From CAVWTN01 sp963757945 (GTDB taxonomy: Bacteria > Vulcanimicrobiota > Vulcanimicrobiia > Vulcanimicrobiales > Vulcanimicrobiaceae), in assembly GCA_963757945.1 (NCBI GenBank), contig CAVWTN010000001.1, forward strand, positions 62,001 through 126,000: DNA of 64,000 nucleotides, in the 5' to 3' direction. This document shows, piece by piece, positions 34,631 to 43,835 of the stretch. The stretch's first letter is position 1; the number at the start of each line of letters is the position of its first letter. Position numbers and translations under genes: made by a program. Below the pieces are notes generated by a model, which was not told where the DNA came from, did no database searches, and saw only the letters and a program-made list of their open reading frames with translations.

Positions 34631-35500
34631 TCAGGATGCGACGGCGGGTCTCCCTCCTCGAGCGATCATTCGATCGAGCGCGCCCCGGTCGCGAGCTTCC
34701 TGCAGTTCGGAAGCGAATTGGATCGCTTCTTCGATCGACATCGGTGCGCTCGAAGGGGGCCGGGTGGGGAATGGGATCGCCGCTGACGGGAAATCGGAGA
34801 CCGGGACGTCCGGCGATACGGGCTCCAGGCCGACCTCGCGCGCGGTTCGCGAGGGCGTGGGCGGCGCGGCTGCGTTACCGAGCGGGCTCGTGTCCACGTA
34901 GAGGAACCCCGGCGGGACGTCCTCCTGCACCAGCGGGTTCGTGAGGTCGGCGAGCCGTTCGTGCTTCCCGGACGCGGCGGCCGCGACGGACGCGGGCGTC
35001 GGGCGCGACGGAAATCTGTGAGCCGGGGCCGCGGCGGGCAAGGGGCCGTCCGGCTCAGGTTGCGGGGCCGCGGCGGCCGCCGGAGAGTTCCCGGGACTCC
35101 AGCTCGGGACGAAAGGCTCGGCCAAGGGGTGGAACGATTCGGCCGGAGAGTGATCCGCTGCCACGGGTGCGGGCGCCATGGCGGCCGTCTTGCCCCGAAG
35201 ACTCGGGATCTTCAGCGATGCCGCGCCGCTGCGCGCCGCGGCCGCGGCCCCGGCGATCCAGCGGCCGAGCCCCGCGAAGAGCGCGGTGACGGCGCGGAAC
35301 GCGAGCCAGATCGCGAGGAACGCTAGCCCTGCGCACCCCAGCGCCATGACGGCCGCGGCCGCGTAGTACGGCAGCCCCATCGTTTGCAGGCTTCGCAGGG
35401 ACGCGATGAACAGCTTCGGCGCGGCGTGCGTTGCCGCCGACAAAATCGGTATCACCGCGACATAAACGGTGGAAGCGTGATCCCCGAGGTGTCTCGTCAT
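34631..35500 (-). CDS. Hypothetical single-pass membrane protein, Pro/Ala-rich
   Basis: No family recognised. The 289-aa protein has an amphipathic N-terminal stretch (about 12-35) and one clear membrane segment (about 42-70, YYAAAAVMALGCAGLAFLAI). A long Ala/Pro/Ser-rich disordered region follows, then a small C-terminal helical tail (MSIEEAIQFASELQEARDRG, LDRMIARGG). The tail looks conserved in style and may be an interaction motif. It lies 50 bases upstream of radA in the same direction and diverges from cmk. Confidence 0.6.
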   Translation of the reverse strand: MTRHLGDHASTVYVAVIPILSAATHAAPKLFIASLRSLQTMGLPYYAAAAVMALGCAGLAFLAIWLAFRAVTALFAGLGRWIAGAAAAARSGAASLKIPSLRGKTAAMAPAPVAADHSPAESFHPLAEPFVPSWSPGNSPAAAAAPQPEPDGPLPAAAPAHRFPSRPTPASVAAAASGKHERLADLTNPLVQEDVPPGFLYVDTSPLGNAAAPPTPSRTAREVGLEPVSPDVPVSDFPSAAIPFPTRPPSSAPMSIEEAIQFASELQEARDRGALDRMIARGGRPAVAS

Positions 35501-35658
35501 TTTCCGTCCTTAGATTCCGTGACAGCGTTCCATCGCTGCCGCCGCTGCGAAGAGCATGACGCACCCCGGGCTTCCAGGCAAGCGCCATACATTCAATTTC
35601 GTTCAAAACCCGGCAAAACATGAGCTAGGTCACGCCGTGTCCAACATATCGGCCCGGC

Positions 35659-36333
35659 ATGGTGCAGTACGCTCACGTTGCGATCGACGGTCCGGTCGCA
35701 AGCGGCAAGACGACCGTCGCGCGGGCCTTGGCGAGGCGCCTGGGGATGCTCTATCTCGATACCGGCGCGATGTACCGAGGGCTCGCCGCCTTGGCGCTCG
35801 CCGAGGGGACCGACGTGACGGACGAAGCCGCGCTCCTGGATTTGGCGCGCCGCTTTCCGATCGCCGTCAGGCTGGACGCTTCGTCCCCGGCGGGGCTGCG
35901 GCTCTTCGCGGGAACGCGCGAATTCGGCCCCGAGCTCTTCTCGAACGACGTGAGCACGGTGGTCTCCGCCGTCGCGAGACACGCGGGCGTGCGTTCGGAG
36001 ATGGTCGAGCGGCAGCGAGCGATCGCTGCCGGAGGGCCGGTCGTCATGGCCGGGCGCGATATCGGGACCGTCGTCCTTCCGAATGCGCCCGTGAAAGTGT
36101 TTCTGACGGCCAGCGTCGATGCGCGCGTGAAGCGGCGGCTCGCGGAACTCGGCGCCGCCGGCGCCGGCGTGGATCCGAACGTCTTGCGCGTTCAGATCGC
36201 CGAGCGCGACAGGCTCGATGAGACCCGCGAGATCTCGCCCTTGCACGCGGCGCGGGATGCGGTCACGATCGATTCGAGCGAGTTGACCGTCGACGAGGTC
36301 GTCGCCCGGATCGCGGCGCTCGTGCCGGAATGA
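35659..36333 (+). CDS. cmk: Cytidylate kinase
   Basis: Phosphorylates CMP and dCMP with ATP. The 224-aa protein has the P-loop DGPVASGKTTVARALARRLG (residues 10-29), LDTGAMYRGLAALAL for CMP recognition, MAGRDIGTVVLPNAPVKVFL, and the lid region RDRLDETREISPLHAARDAV. It starts a long plus-strand run and overlaps plsC by four bases. The cmk-plsC-ispH order is widespread in Bacillota-like genomes. Confidence 0.96.
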   Translation: MVQYAHVAIDGPVASGKTTVARALARRLGMLYLDTGAMYRGLAALALAEGTDVTDEAALLDLARRFPIAVRLDASSPAGLRLFAGTREFGPELFSNDVSTVVSAVARHAGVRSEMVERQRAIAAGGPVVMAGRDIGTVVLPNAPVKVFLTASVDARVKRRLAELGAAGAGVDPNVLRVQIAERDRLDETREISPLHAARDAVTIDSSELTVDEVVARIAALVPE

Positions 36334-36968
36334 ACGTCGTCTATCCGATCGTCCGCAATGCTTTTCGCCTCGCGTTCCTGGGCGTGCGGCGAATGCGCAT
36401 CATCGGGGAGGCCCGCGTCCCGCGGACGGGCCCCCTGATCGTCGCCGCCAATCACGTTTCCAATTTCGACCCGCCGGTGCTGGGCGCGGCGTTGCCCCGG
36501 CCGATCTACTTCATGGCGAAGATCGAGCTGTTCCGCATCCCCCTGCTCGGGCAGTTGATCCCGCAGCTGCACGCGTTTCCCGTCGATCGAGCCAAGGGGG
36601 ACCTCGCCGCGATCAGGCGGGCCGTCGACATCCTGAAGATGGGCGAGGCGGTCGGCATCTTTCCCGAAGGCGGGCGAAACGTCGACGGGCACAATCGGAT
36701 CCACAGCGGCGTCGCTCTGCTCGCCTCGCTGACCGGTGCCCCGGTCCTCCCCGTGTACATCGACGGGACGAAGGAACGCCTCGCCCGGATCACCGTCGTT
36801 TTCGGCGACCCGATCTCGTACGAGGGCGAGCGACTCGCCGCCGAGAGGGTGCTCGCGGGCCAAGCGGGCGGCCCTGAGGCGTCGAAGAAAGCGAGGCGCG
36901 AGGATTTGGCGAAGTGGGCCGATGAGGTCATGGCGCAGATTCTTGCGCTGCGGGGGCAGATCGGGTGA
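36330..36968 (+). CDS. plsC: 1-acyl-sn-glycerol-3-phosphate acyltransferase
   Basis: Adds the second acyl chain to lysophosphatidate at the inner membrane, giving phosphatidate. The 212-aa protein carries the catalytic NHVSNFDPP (HX4D, near residue 46), then FFRIP-type block reading FRIPLLGQLIPQLHAFPVDR, the glycerol-phosphate-binding FPEGGRN, and PVLPVYIDGT. It overlaps both cmk and ispH by four bases. Confidence 0.93.
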   Translation: MNVVYPIVRNAFRLAFLGVRRMRIIGEARVPRTGPLIVAANHVSNFDPPVLGAALPRPIYFMAKIELFRIPLLGQLIPQLHAFPVDRAKGDLAAIRRAVDILKMGEAVGIFPEGGRNVDGHNRIHSGVALLASLTGAPVLPVYIDGTKERLARITVVFGDPISYEGERLAAERVLAGQAGGPEASKKARREDLAKWADEVMAQILALRGQIG

Positions 36969-37807
36969 CGATTAAGAAAGCAAAGACGCAAGGGTTCTGT
37001 TTCGGAGTGGCGATCACGGTCAAGAAAGCCGAAGAGGCTGTCGCGTCCGGCGCCAAGGTTACGACGCTGGGCCACGTGGTGCACAATCCGCAGATGGTCG
37101 CCTCCCTCGAAGAGCAGGGCCTCCTCAACGCGCACTCCGTCGACGAGGTCGAAGACGGCGCGCTCTTCGTGCGCGCCCACGGACTGACGACCGACGTTTT
37201 CGAGAAGGCGAAGCAGAAGGGCCTGACCGTCATCGACGCGACCTGCCCGATGGTGACCAAGATTCACGTGCAGGCGGAGCGCCTGAAGGGCGACGGCTAC
37301 AAGATCGTCGTCATCGGCGATCCCAACCATCCCGAAGTCAAGGGCACGCTCAGCCACGTTCCCGGCGCCTGGTGCATTCAGCGCCCCGATGAAGTCGACG
37401 CGCTGCCGCGCGCGAGCCGGGTGGGCGTCGTCGTGCAATCGACGTGGTCCGGCCCTGAGTTCAGCGAAATCGTGCGGCGCTTGAGCTCGAAATACTATGA
37501 AGTCCGCGCGGTCAACACGATCTGCACGGATACGCGCAACCGGCAAGCCGAAGTCGAGTCGCTTGCGAAGGAGGTCGAGGTGATGGTGGTCGTCGGCGGT
37601 AAGACCTCCGCGAACACCAAGCATCTCGCCCAACTCGCGGAGCGGGCCGGCGCGCACGCGTACCATATCGAAGGCCCGGACGAACTGCGGCCGGAGTGGT
37701 TCAAGGGCGTCGCGACGGCCGGCCTGATGTCGGGCGCCTCGACGCCCGGGTGGCTCGTCGAGCAGGTCGAACGTCAAATGGAGGCGCTAAGCCGTAGAGC
37801 TAGCTAA
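36965..37807 (+). CDS. ispH: 4-hydroxy-3-methylbut-2-enyl diphosphate reductase
   Basis: Last enzyme of the MEP isoprenoid pathway, an iron-sulfur protein making IPP and DMAPP. The 280-aa protein keeps all three cluster cysteines: GFCFGVAITV (C12), DATCPMVTKIH, and NTICTDTRNRQ. Conserved histidines occur in TLGHVVHNPQ and GDPNHPEVKG, and the catalytic Glu region is reached at SGASTPGWLVEQV. The GTG start overlaps the plsC stop (GTGA). IspD and IspF lie further down the same strand. Confidence 0.96.
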   Translation: MTIKKAKTQGFCFGVAITVKKAEEAVASGAKVTTLGHVVHNPQMVASLEEQGLLNAHSVDEVEDGALFVRAHGLTTDVFEKAKQKGLTVIDATCPMVTKIHVQAERLKGDGYKIVVIGDPNHPEVKGTLSHVPGAWCIQRPDEVDALPRASRVGVVVQSTWSGPEFSEIVRRLSSKYYEVRAVNTICTDTRNRQAEVESLAKEVEVMVVVGGKTSANTKHLAQLAERAGAHAYHIEGPDELRPEWFKGVATAGLMSGASTPGWLVEQVERQMEALSRRAS

Positions 37808-37808
37808 C

Positions 37809-38786
37809 GTGTTCGAGGCGCACCTCGCGCGCGCCGTCGAACGTCACCGCGGGTCGTCGGCCGTCGCCGAAATGATCCGGTATCACTTCGGTTACGACGT
37901 TCCGGGGAATGCCCGTCGCGGCAAGCGTTTGCGCCCGCACATGTTGATGCGCGTGGCGCTCGAGGAGGGAGGCGCGCTCGAGGCCTCGCTCGACGCGGCA
38001 GCCGCGATCGAGATCCTGCACAACTATTCGCTCGTTCACGACGACATCGAGGACGGCGACGAGATGCGTCACGGGCGCACGACGATCTGGGCGCGCTACG
38101 GCGTCGCGCATGGGATCAACGCGGGCGATGCGATGTGCGCGATCAGCTACCTGACGCTGCTGCATGCGGGCGATTTCGTCCCGAGCGACCGGGTCGCGCG
38201 GATGATGCACGTGCTGCACGATGCGAACCTCGCGATGTGCGACGGCCAAGCGCTCGACATCGGCTTCGAGCGCGCCGAACTCGTGACGATGTCCCAATAC
38301 CTCGCGATGATCGCCGGGAAGACCGCGGCGTTGTTCGGCGCGGCGTGCGAACTCGGCGCGCTTTCGGCCGGCGCGTCGCCCGAGCGGGTCTCGGCGTACG
38401 GCGTTTTCGGCCGATATTACGGTCGTGCGTTTCAGATCCGCGACGACGTGCTGGGCACGTGGGGCGACCCCGCCGTGACCGGCAAGCCGAGCGGCGCCGA
38501 TATCGCGCGCCGCAAATGGAGTTTTCCGGTCGTGTGGGCGCTCTCGGGTCCGCCTTCGCCCGACCGCGATCTGGTGGCTGAGGCGTACGCTCGCGAAGGC
38601 GCGCTGCGCCCGGCCGACGTGGCCCCGGTCGTCGCGGCGCTCGAGCGGCTCGGGGCGCGCCGAGCCGCGGACGATGCGCACGACGGTGCGCTTGCCGATG
38701 CGGAGCGAGTCGCCGCGGAAGCGGGGATCGATCCCGGCCGCTCCGTTCGAGAACTCGTTCTCGAAGGCATCCGGCGTGTTGCGTAG
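37809..38786 (+). CDS. Polyprenyl (geranylgeranyl-type) diphosphate synthase
   Basis: Trans-prenyltransferase condensing IPP with an allylic diphosphate, 325 aa. The first aspartate-rich motif is LVHDDIEDGDEMRHGRTT (DDxxD without the two-residue insertion of bacterial FPP synthases), with a Tyr five residues before it, a pattern of short-chain GGPP-type enzymes. The second motif reads FQIRDDVLGTWGDP, where the usual third Asp is replaced, and GKRLRPHM is the IPP-binding block. Product length is therefore a prediction. It starts one base after ispH and overlaps the GT-C gene by 11 bases. Confidence 0.88.
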   Translation: MFEAHLARAVERHRGSSAVAEMIRYHFGYDVPGNARRGKRLRPHMLMRVALEEGGALEASLDAAAAIEILHNYSLVHDDIEDGDEMRHGRTTIWARYGVAHGINAGDAMCAISYLTLLHAGDFVPSDRVARMMHVLHDANLAMCDGQALDIGFERAELVTMSQYLAMIAGKTAALFGAACELGALSAGASPERVSAYGVFGRYYGRAFQIRDDVLGTWGDPAVTGKPSGADIARRKWSFPVVWALSGPPSPDRDLVAEAYAREGALRPADVAPVVAALERLGARRAADDAHDGALADAERVAAEAGIDPGRSVRELVLEGIRRVA

Positions 38787-41700
38787 CGCCGTATCGCGCG
38801 ACGTTTCGAAAGAAGGCGAGCCGCGCGCGGCGGCGCCTTCCGCTTTTCTCGCACTCGGCGGGCTGCTGCTCGTCGCGTTTCTGCTGCGCATCGCTCTGAT
38901 CGGCGCGGACGGCTTCCGCAACGACGTCTCCTCGTTCGAAGGCTGGACGCTGACGCTGGTCGAGCATCCGCTGCGCGATTTCTACAAATCCGCGGGGTTC
39001 GCGGACTATCCCCCCGGCTATTTCCTGGTGCTATGGATCGTGGGGCACGTCTACAAGCTGTTCGTGCACTCGGATCCCGGTTTCGGGGCGCTCAAGATCG
39101 CGGTGAAACTGCCCGCGATCATCATGGATCTCGTCGATTCGCTCTTGATCTTCGCGATCGTGCGGCGTTTTGCGAGCCTGGCGTGGGCCTTCATCGCGGC
39201 GGCGCTGTTCGCGCTCAATCCCGCGACGATCTTCATCTCGGCCTATTGGGGACAGGTCGATTCGGTCGCCGCCGGCGTCGTGCTCGCCTCGCTGTTGCTC
39301 GTCGTTTGGAGCGACGGTGCGAAGGGGCGTTCGTCGGTCGTCGCGCTCGCCGCGGCCTGCGCGCTCTTGGCCTATTCGATCTTGATCAAGCCGCCCGCGA
39401 GCGTCTTGATCCCGCTCTTCCTGGTCCACGCGTTCACCGGGGCCGATCCCCAGACGCTTCGCCGGCGCCTGCTGGGCACGGGGCTCGGCGCCGCGGCGGG
39501 CTTCGCCCTGGCCTATCTCGCCGCGATCCTGTTCCAGCCGGCGTTCGATCCGCAATCGGCGTTCGGCTGGCTGATCCAGCGCTACCAATACGGCAGCGGC
39601 GTTTACGCCTACAACTCCGTGAACGCGTTCAACCTGTATACGATCCGCTCGAACTTTTGGCAATCGGATAGCGGCCTGTGGCCCGTCGTGACGTTCGGCT
39701 TCCCGCAGTGGGCCTGGGGCGTGATCCTGCTGATCACGGCAGGCGCGCTCGTCCTGGTCTCCTACGCGCAGAAGAAGACGCCGCAGGCGTTTCTCGAAGC
39801 CGCCTGCCTGCTTTCGCTGGCGTTCTTCGTGCTCTCGACGCGCATGCACGAACGCTACGTCTTCAACGGCTTCGTCCTGGCGATCCCGCTGATCGTGTTC
39901 GGCCGGCGCTACCTCTACGCGAGCGCCGCGTTGAGCCTCACGCTGTTCGTCAACCTGCTGTACTCGCTGCAGTATCTCAACGTGATGGAGAATCACATCG
40001 CGGGCGTCGATGCCTCGAACCTGTGGCCGCTCGTCACGCGGGCGTGCTCGCTGCTCAACGTCGCCGTGTTCTTTTATCTCGGCTTCGTCTACACGGGCGC
40101 GGGCTCCGACGTTCTCGAGCGCTTCGATCCGCGCGCGTGGCTGCGCAGCGTCTCCGGCGTCGGGGCGCGAGCCTGGTGGCCGCCGCTGGAAGGGACGGCG
40201 CACATGAACGGGCGCGACTGGTCGATCGCGGGCGCGCTCGGCGCGCTCTCGTTCGCGATCAGCTACGCGTTCGTGCAGTGGCCCGCCGAGAAGGTCTTCG
40301 ACGAGATCTACTACGCGCGCGCCGCGGAAGAGTATCTGCAGGGCAAGGACGTCTTCGAGTGGACCCATCCTCCGCTCACGAAGCTGTTCATCACCGCGAC
40401 GACGTGGCTGCTCGGCGACCAGGCGTACGGCTGGCGCATGGCGAGCGTCATCGTGGGCGCGCTGAGCGTCGTGCTGCTCTATATCTTCGCGAAGCGGTTG
40501 CTCGGATCCACGCTGTTCGCATCGATCGCGGCGGGGATGCTCGTCTTCGACGGCTTCCACCTCGCGCAATCGCGCATCGCGACGCCCGAGATCACGGTCG
40601 CATTCTTCGCGCTGCTCGTGCTCTACGCGTTCTACCGGTTTTGGCTCGCGAGCCAAGTCCGCATCATCACGCTCTTGGAATGGGGTGGGATCGGGATCGA
40701 AGTGCTCGCGTTCCTGGGAGCGAGCGCGGTCGCGGCCGGGCTCGCGTTCGGCGTCGTGGGAACTCAGCCCGGCTCCGATGCCGTCACGCGGGCCGTGGCG
40801 TTCGTCTATTTCGAACTCGGCGGCTACCTGCTCGTGCGCCTGCTCGTGCCGCGTTTGCTCGGCTCGCGCTTCACGACGTATCCGGATGGTTCGCGCGTCC
40901 GTGACGGCGCGATCGAAGGGCCCGCCGGCCCTCTCGCCCCCGGTGCCGCCATCCCGCTCGGCGAAGCGAGCCTGACGTATCATCGCGATCTTTCGGTCAC
41001 GTACGCGACGCCCGAAGGCGCCGTGCGCTACGGGCAAGACGGCAGCATGACCGCCGATGGAGGCGTGCGCGTCGGCCCGCACGATGCCACGCTGTGGTTC
41101 TGGGTGCTCACGCTTGCCGGCGGGGCGCTCGCGGCGAGCAAGTGGAACGGACTGTTCGACTACTTCGTCGTGTGGCTCGCCGTCGCGGCCGTCGTCGCGC
41201 AGCGCTATATTCCGCGCTTGTTCGCAGCGCTCGATTGGCCGGTCAAGACCGCGACGGCGCGCTGGGGGAACCCGCGCGGATTCTCGCTCGATCTCACCGT
41301 GACGGCGATGCTCTTCGTCGGGGCGACGGTCTACCTGCTCTCGTACGTTCCGTTCTTCTCGATCGGGAAGACGCTCGGCGACGCCGTTCGCCTTCAGTCG
41401 CAGATGTACGGCTACCATCACAATCTCGTCGCGACGCACCCGTATTCGTCGCAGTGGTGGCAGTGGCCGATCCTGCAGATCCCGATCTCGTATTATTACA
41501 CGGACTTCCGGGTCGGGGCCGACAAGGCGCGCGAGACCGCATGTTGCGTCGCCGAGATCCTCGCGCTGCCGAATCCGCTCACGTGGCTCGCGGGGCTCGT
41601 CACGGTTCCGCTCGTCGCGTGGTGGGGCTGGATCGAACGACGTAAAGGCTACGTCCTGCTCATCGCGGCGTACTTCATCCAGTGGCTGCCGTGGATCGGT

Positions 41701-41982
41701 TCGCCGCGCATCGCATTCGAATATCACTTCTATCCGAATCTCGCGATCATTCTGATGTGCGATGCGATCGTGCTGCAGCGGATCTGGCAGCTCCGGCCGG
41801 CGGGCGGCAGGGTTTCCTGGCCGCGCATCGCAGTCGGCGGATACCTCGCAGCCGTCTTTACGGCTTTCTGGTTCTGGTACCCGGTGACGGCGGGAACGCA
41901 CATCACCTGGCAGGCCTGGAACGTTCGCATGATCACGCCGCTGACGGGGGTCAATTGGATCAACCCGCACCCCGGACAATAA
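38776..41982 (+). CDS. Double GT-C glycosyltransferase fusion (mannosyltransferase-like + PMT/GT39-like)
   Basis: A polytopic membrane enzyme of 1068 aa from a GTG start. Residues 1 to about 475 form one GT-C unit with catalytic-type Asp50 in GFRNDVSSFEGWTLTLVE, then YPPGYFLVLWIVGHVYKLF, NPATIFISAYWGQVDSVAAG and STRMHERYVFNGFVLAI, as in bacterial polyprenyl-phosphate-mannose-dependent enzymes. From about 476 a second unit resembles protein O-mannosyltransferases: VFDEIYYARAAEEYLQGKDV (D509-E510), then FEWTHPPLTKLFI, and SQWWQWPIL. A hydrophilic insert of about 75 residues (around 698-775) probably faces outside. An internal ATG at 40204 has AAGGGA upstream and could also yield the second half alone. 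It follows the prenyltransferase directly, consistent with use of prenyl-phosphate sugar donors. Confidence 0.85.
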   Translation: MLRSAVSRDVSKEGEPRAAAPSAFLALGGLLLVAFLLRIALIGADGFRNDVSSFEGWTLTLVEHPLRDFYKSAGFADYPPGYFLVLWIVGHVYKLFVHSDPGFGALKIAVKLPAIIMDLVDSLLIFAIVRRFASLAWAFIAAALFALNPATIFISAYWGQVDSVAAGVVLASLLLVVWSDGAKGRSSVVALAAACALLAYSILIKPPASVLIPLFLVHAFTGADPQTLRRRLLGTGLGAAAGFALAYLAAILFQPAFDPQSAFGWLIQRYQYGSGVYAYNSVNAFNLYTIRSNFWQSDSGLWPVVTFGFPQWAWGVILLITAGALVLVSYAQKKTPQAFLEAACLLSLAFFVLSTRMHERYVFNGFVLAIPLIVFGRRYLYASAALSLTLFVNLLYSLQYLNVMENHIAGVDASNLWPLVTRACSLLNVAVFFYLGFVYTGAGSDVLERFDPRAWLRSVSGVGARAWWPPLEGTAHMNGRDWSIAGALGALSFAISYAFVQWPAEKVFDEIYYARAAEEYLQGKDVFEWTHPPLTKLFITATTWLLGDQAYGWRMASVIVGALSVVLLYIFAKRLLGSTLFASIAAGMLVFDGFHLAQSRIATPEITVAFFALLVLYAFYRFWLASQVRIITLLEWGGIGIEVLAFLGASAVAAGLAFGVVGTQPGSDAVTRAVAFVYFELGGYLLVRLLVPRLLGSRFTTYPDGSRVRDGAIEGPAGPLAPGAAIPLGEASLTYHRDLSVTYATPEGAVRYGQDGSMTADGGVRVGPHDATLWFWVLTLAGGALAASKWNGLFDYFVVWLAVAAVVAQRYIPRLFAALDWPVKTATARWGNPRGFSLDLTVTAMLFVGATVYLLSYVPFFSIGKTLGDAVRLQSQMYGYHHNLVATHPYSSQWWQWPILQIPISYYYTDFRVGADKARETACCVAEILALPNPLTWLAGLVTVPLVAWWGWIERRKGYVLLIAAYFIQWLPWIGSPRIAFEYHFYPNLAIILMCDAIVLQRIWQLRPAGGRVSWPRIAVGGYLAAVFTAFWFWYPVTAGTHITWQAWNVRMITPLTGVNWINPHPGQ

Positions 41983-41988
41983 CGCACG

Positions 41989-42732
41989 ATGTCAGGACAT
42001 TCGAAGTGGCACAATATTCGTCTGCGCAAAGGCAAGGTCGATGCGCAGCGAGGCGCTTTGTTCACGAAGCTCAGTAAAGAGATCATCCTGGCCGCCAAGA
42101 GCGGCTCGCCCGATCCCGACGCCAACTATCGGCTGAAGATGGCCGTCGACAAAGCGCGCGAGAACAACGTTCCGCAGGACAACATCAAGCGCGCGATCGC
42201 GCGCGGCGCGGGCCCCGATGCCGGCAAAGAGATAGAGGAGATTCGTTACGAGGGCTACGGGCCGGCGGGCGTCGCGGTCGTCGTCGACGCGGCGACCGAC
42301 AATCGCAACCGCACGGCGGCGGAATTGCGCTTTCTGTTCAGCCGCCACGGCGGCACGCTCGGTGAGAGCGGGAGCGTCGCCTGGATGTTCGAACCGCGCG
42401 GCCTGCTCGAGATCCCCACCGGCGCGCGCAGCGAGGACGAGCTGACGGAGCTCGTGCTGATCGACGGCGTCGTCGATCTGCGCTACGGCGAGCCGAGCGA
42501 GATCGTGACCGAACCGCAAGCGCTCGCAGCCGTGCGCGAACGGCTCGTGCAAGCTGGGCTCGCCGTCACTTCGATGGTGCTGGGCGTCGTGCCGAAGACC
42601 CCGGTCACGCCGCAGGCGGCCGATCTCGCGGGCGCCCTGGCCTTTCTCGACGCGCTCGAGGAGCATGAAGACGTGCAGCGCGTCTTTTCGAACCTCGAGG
42701 TCAGCGACGCGCAACTCGAGGCGCTGGCCTGA
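41989..42732 (+). CDS. yebC: YebC/PmpR family regulatory protein
   Basis: Conserved cytosolic protein of the YebC/TACO1 family, 247 aa, reported both as a DNA-binding regulator and as a factor relieving ribosome stalling at proline stretches. The start MSGHSKWHNIRLRKGKVDAQ is diagnostic, followed by DANYRLKMAVDKARENNVPQ, EIRYEGYGPAGVAVVVDAAT and TLGESGSVAWMFEPRG. Given many Pro-rich proteins in this window, the translation role would be useful, though that is inference. Confidence 0.96.
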   Translation: MSGHSKWHNIRLRKGKVDAQRGALFTKLSKEIILAAKSGSPDPDANYRLKMAVDKARENNVPQDNIKRAIARGAGPDAGKEIEEIRYEGYGPAGVAVVVDAATDNRNRTAAELRFLFSRHGGTLGESGSVAWMFEPRGLLEIPTGARSEDELTELVLIDGVVDLRYGEPSEIVTEPQALAAVRERLVQAGLAVTSMVLGVVPKTPVTPQAADLAGALAFLDALEEHEDVQRVFSNLEVSDAQLEALA

Positions 42733-42737
42733 GCGAC

Positions 42738-43835
42738 ATGTCGACGCAGAGCCCGAGCGCGCGGCCGCCGCGCCCGAACGCGTTCCGCTGGCTCCTGCGC
42801 CAGGACTGGCTGCTCGCGCTCGCGCTGGCGTTCTTCGTCGGCGTGGCCGTGTGGTTCGGGCGCTCGATCAAAGACTTCCTCGCGCCGACCGGCGAGGCGA
42901 TCCTCGCGCCTGCGCTGGTCGGTCAGACCGCCTCGGACGCGCTCGACGAAGCGGAGCGCGCGCACCTGCGCGTGGTGGTCGTCGAGCGTTCGCCCAGCGA
43001 CAACTTTCCCAAGGACGTCGTGATGCGCCAGGAGCCGAAGGCCGGAACGCGCGTGCGCGAGGGGCGGCAGATCTCGCTCGTCGTCTCGACGGGCGTGCAG
43101 ATCTTTCCGATGCCGGACTTCCGTTACGAAACGCTGCGCGAAGTGAGCCTGGATCTCTCGCACTATCGTTTGCAGCTCGGGAAGGTGCGGACGGTGCAGA
43201 GCGACGACGTGCCCGCGAACCACGTCGTCGCTCAGGATCCGCCGCCGCTCTCGAGCGCGCGGATCGGGACGGTCGTCAACGTCGACGTTTCGGCCGGGAC
43301 GCCGAGCGTCGGCCGCGTGCCGAATTTCGTCGGGCTGACGGTCGACGATGCGCGCGCGGCGGCCGCGAGGGGCGAACTCAAGCTCGGCCAGGTCGTCTGG
43401 ACTCCGTTCGGGCGCGACGGCGCGGCGCGCGGCACGATCGTGCGCCAGTCCCCGCCCGCCGGCGCGCGGGCCGATAGTCTGACGCGAGTCTCGCTGCAAG
43501 CCAGCGCGGGCCCGCGCGAAGCCGGCTACCTCGTGCGGCAAGTGCACGCCACGGCGTCCGTTCCGGCCGGGGATCGGCCGGTCAAGGTCCGCATCGAGAT
43601 GCGTGACGAAACGGGGACCTGGAATCTCTACGACGCGTACGCCCAGCCGCGTCAGAAGCTCGATTTCAACGTGACCGCGATCGGCACGTCGGAACTCGAC
43701 ATGTACGTCGACAACGAACTCCTCAGCGCGACGAAGCTCGGCAAGGAACCGCCGCTGCAAGAGACCCAGAAGATGGGTCCGCGCCCGAACGCGAAATCGA
43801 ATGCTCGCTCGGCTCCCACGGAGGCCCCGCTGTGA
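42738..43835 (+). CDS. Membrane-anchored PASTA-repeat protein without kinase domain
   Basis: The 365-aa protein has a short cytoplasmic N-terminus, one membrane helix (about 22-43, LLALALAFFVGVAVWFG) and three extracytoplasmic PASTA domains: about 54-117 (ILAPALVGQTASDALDEAER), 118-185 (PMPDFRYETLREVSLDLSHY) and 186-256 (VGRVPNFVGLTVDDARAAAA). A C-terminal beta-rich region follows, with an Asn/Ala/Pro tail. PASTA domains bind muropeptides or beta-lactams in serine/threonine kinases and PBPs. Here no kinase is fused, although the position before rpe is where prkC-type kinases lie in Bacillota. It overlaps rpe by four bases. Confidence 0.82.
   Translation: MSTQSPSARPPRPNAFRWLLRQDWLLALALAFFVGVAVWFGRSIKDFLAPTGEAILAPALVGQTASDALDEAERAHLRVVVVERSPSDNFPKDVVMRQEPKAGTRVREGRQISLVVSTGVQIFPMPDFRYETLREVSLDLSHYRLQLGKVRTVQSDDVPANHVVAQDPPPLSSARIGTVVNVDVSAGTPSVGRVPNFVGLTVDDARAAAARGELKLGQVVWTPFGRDGAARGTIVRQSPPAGARADSLTRVSLQASAGPREAGYLVRQVHATASVPAGDRPVKVRIEMRDETGTWNLYDAYAQPRQKLDFNVTAIGTSELDMYVDNELLSATKLGKEPPLQETQKMGPRPNAKSNARSAPTEAPL

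Noticed and set aside
39031..41979. 982-residue open frame on the minus strand
   Set aside because: It is antisense to the GT-C gene, Arg/Glu/Asp-rich with no hydrophobic or domain pattern, and arises from high-GC codon bias.
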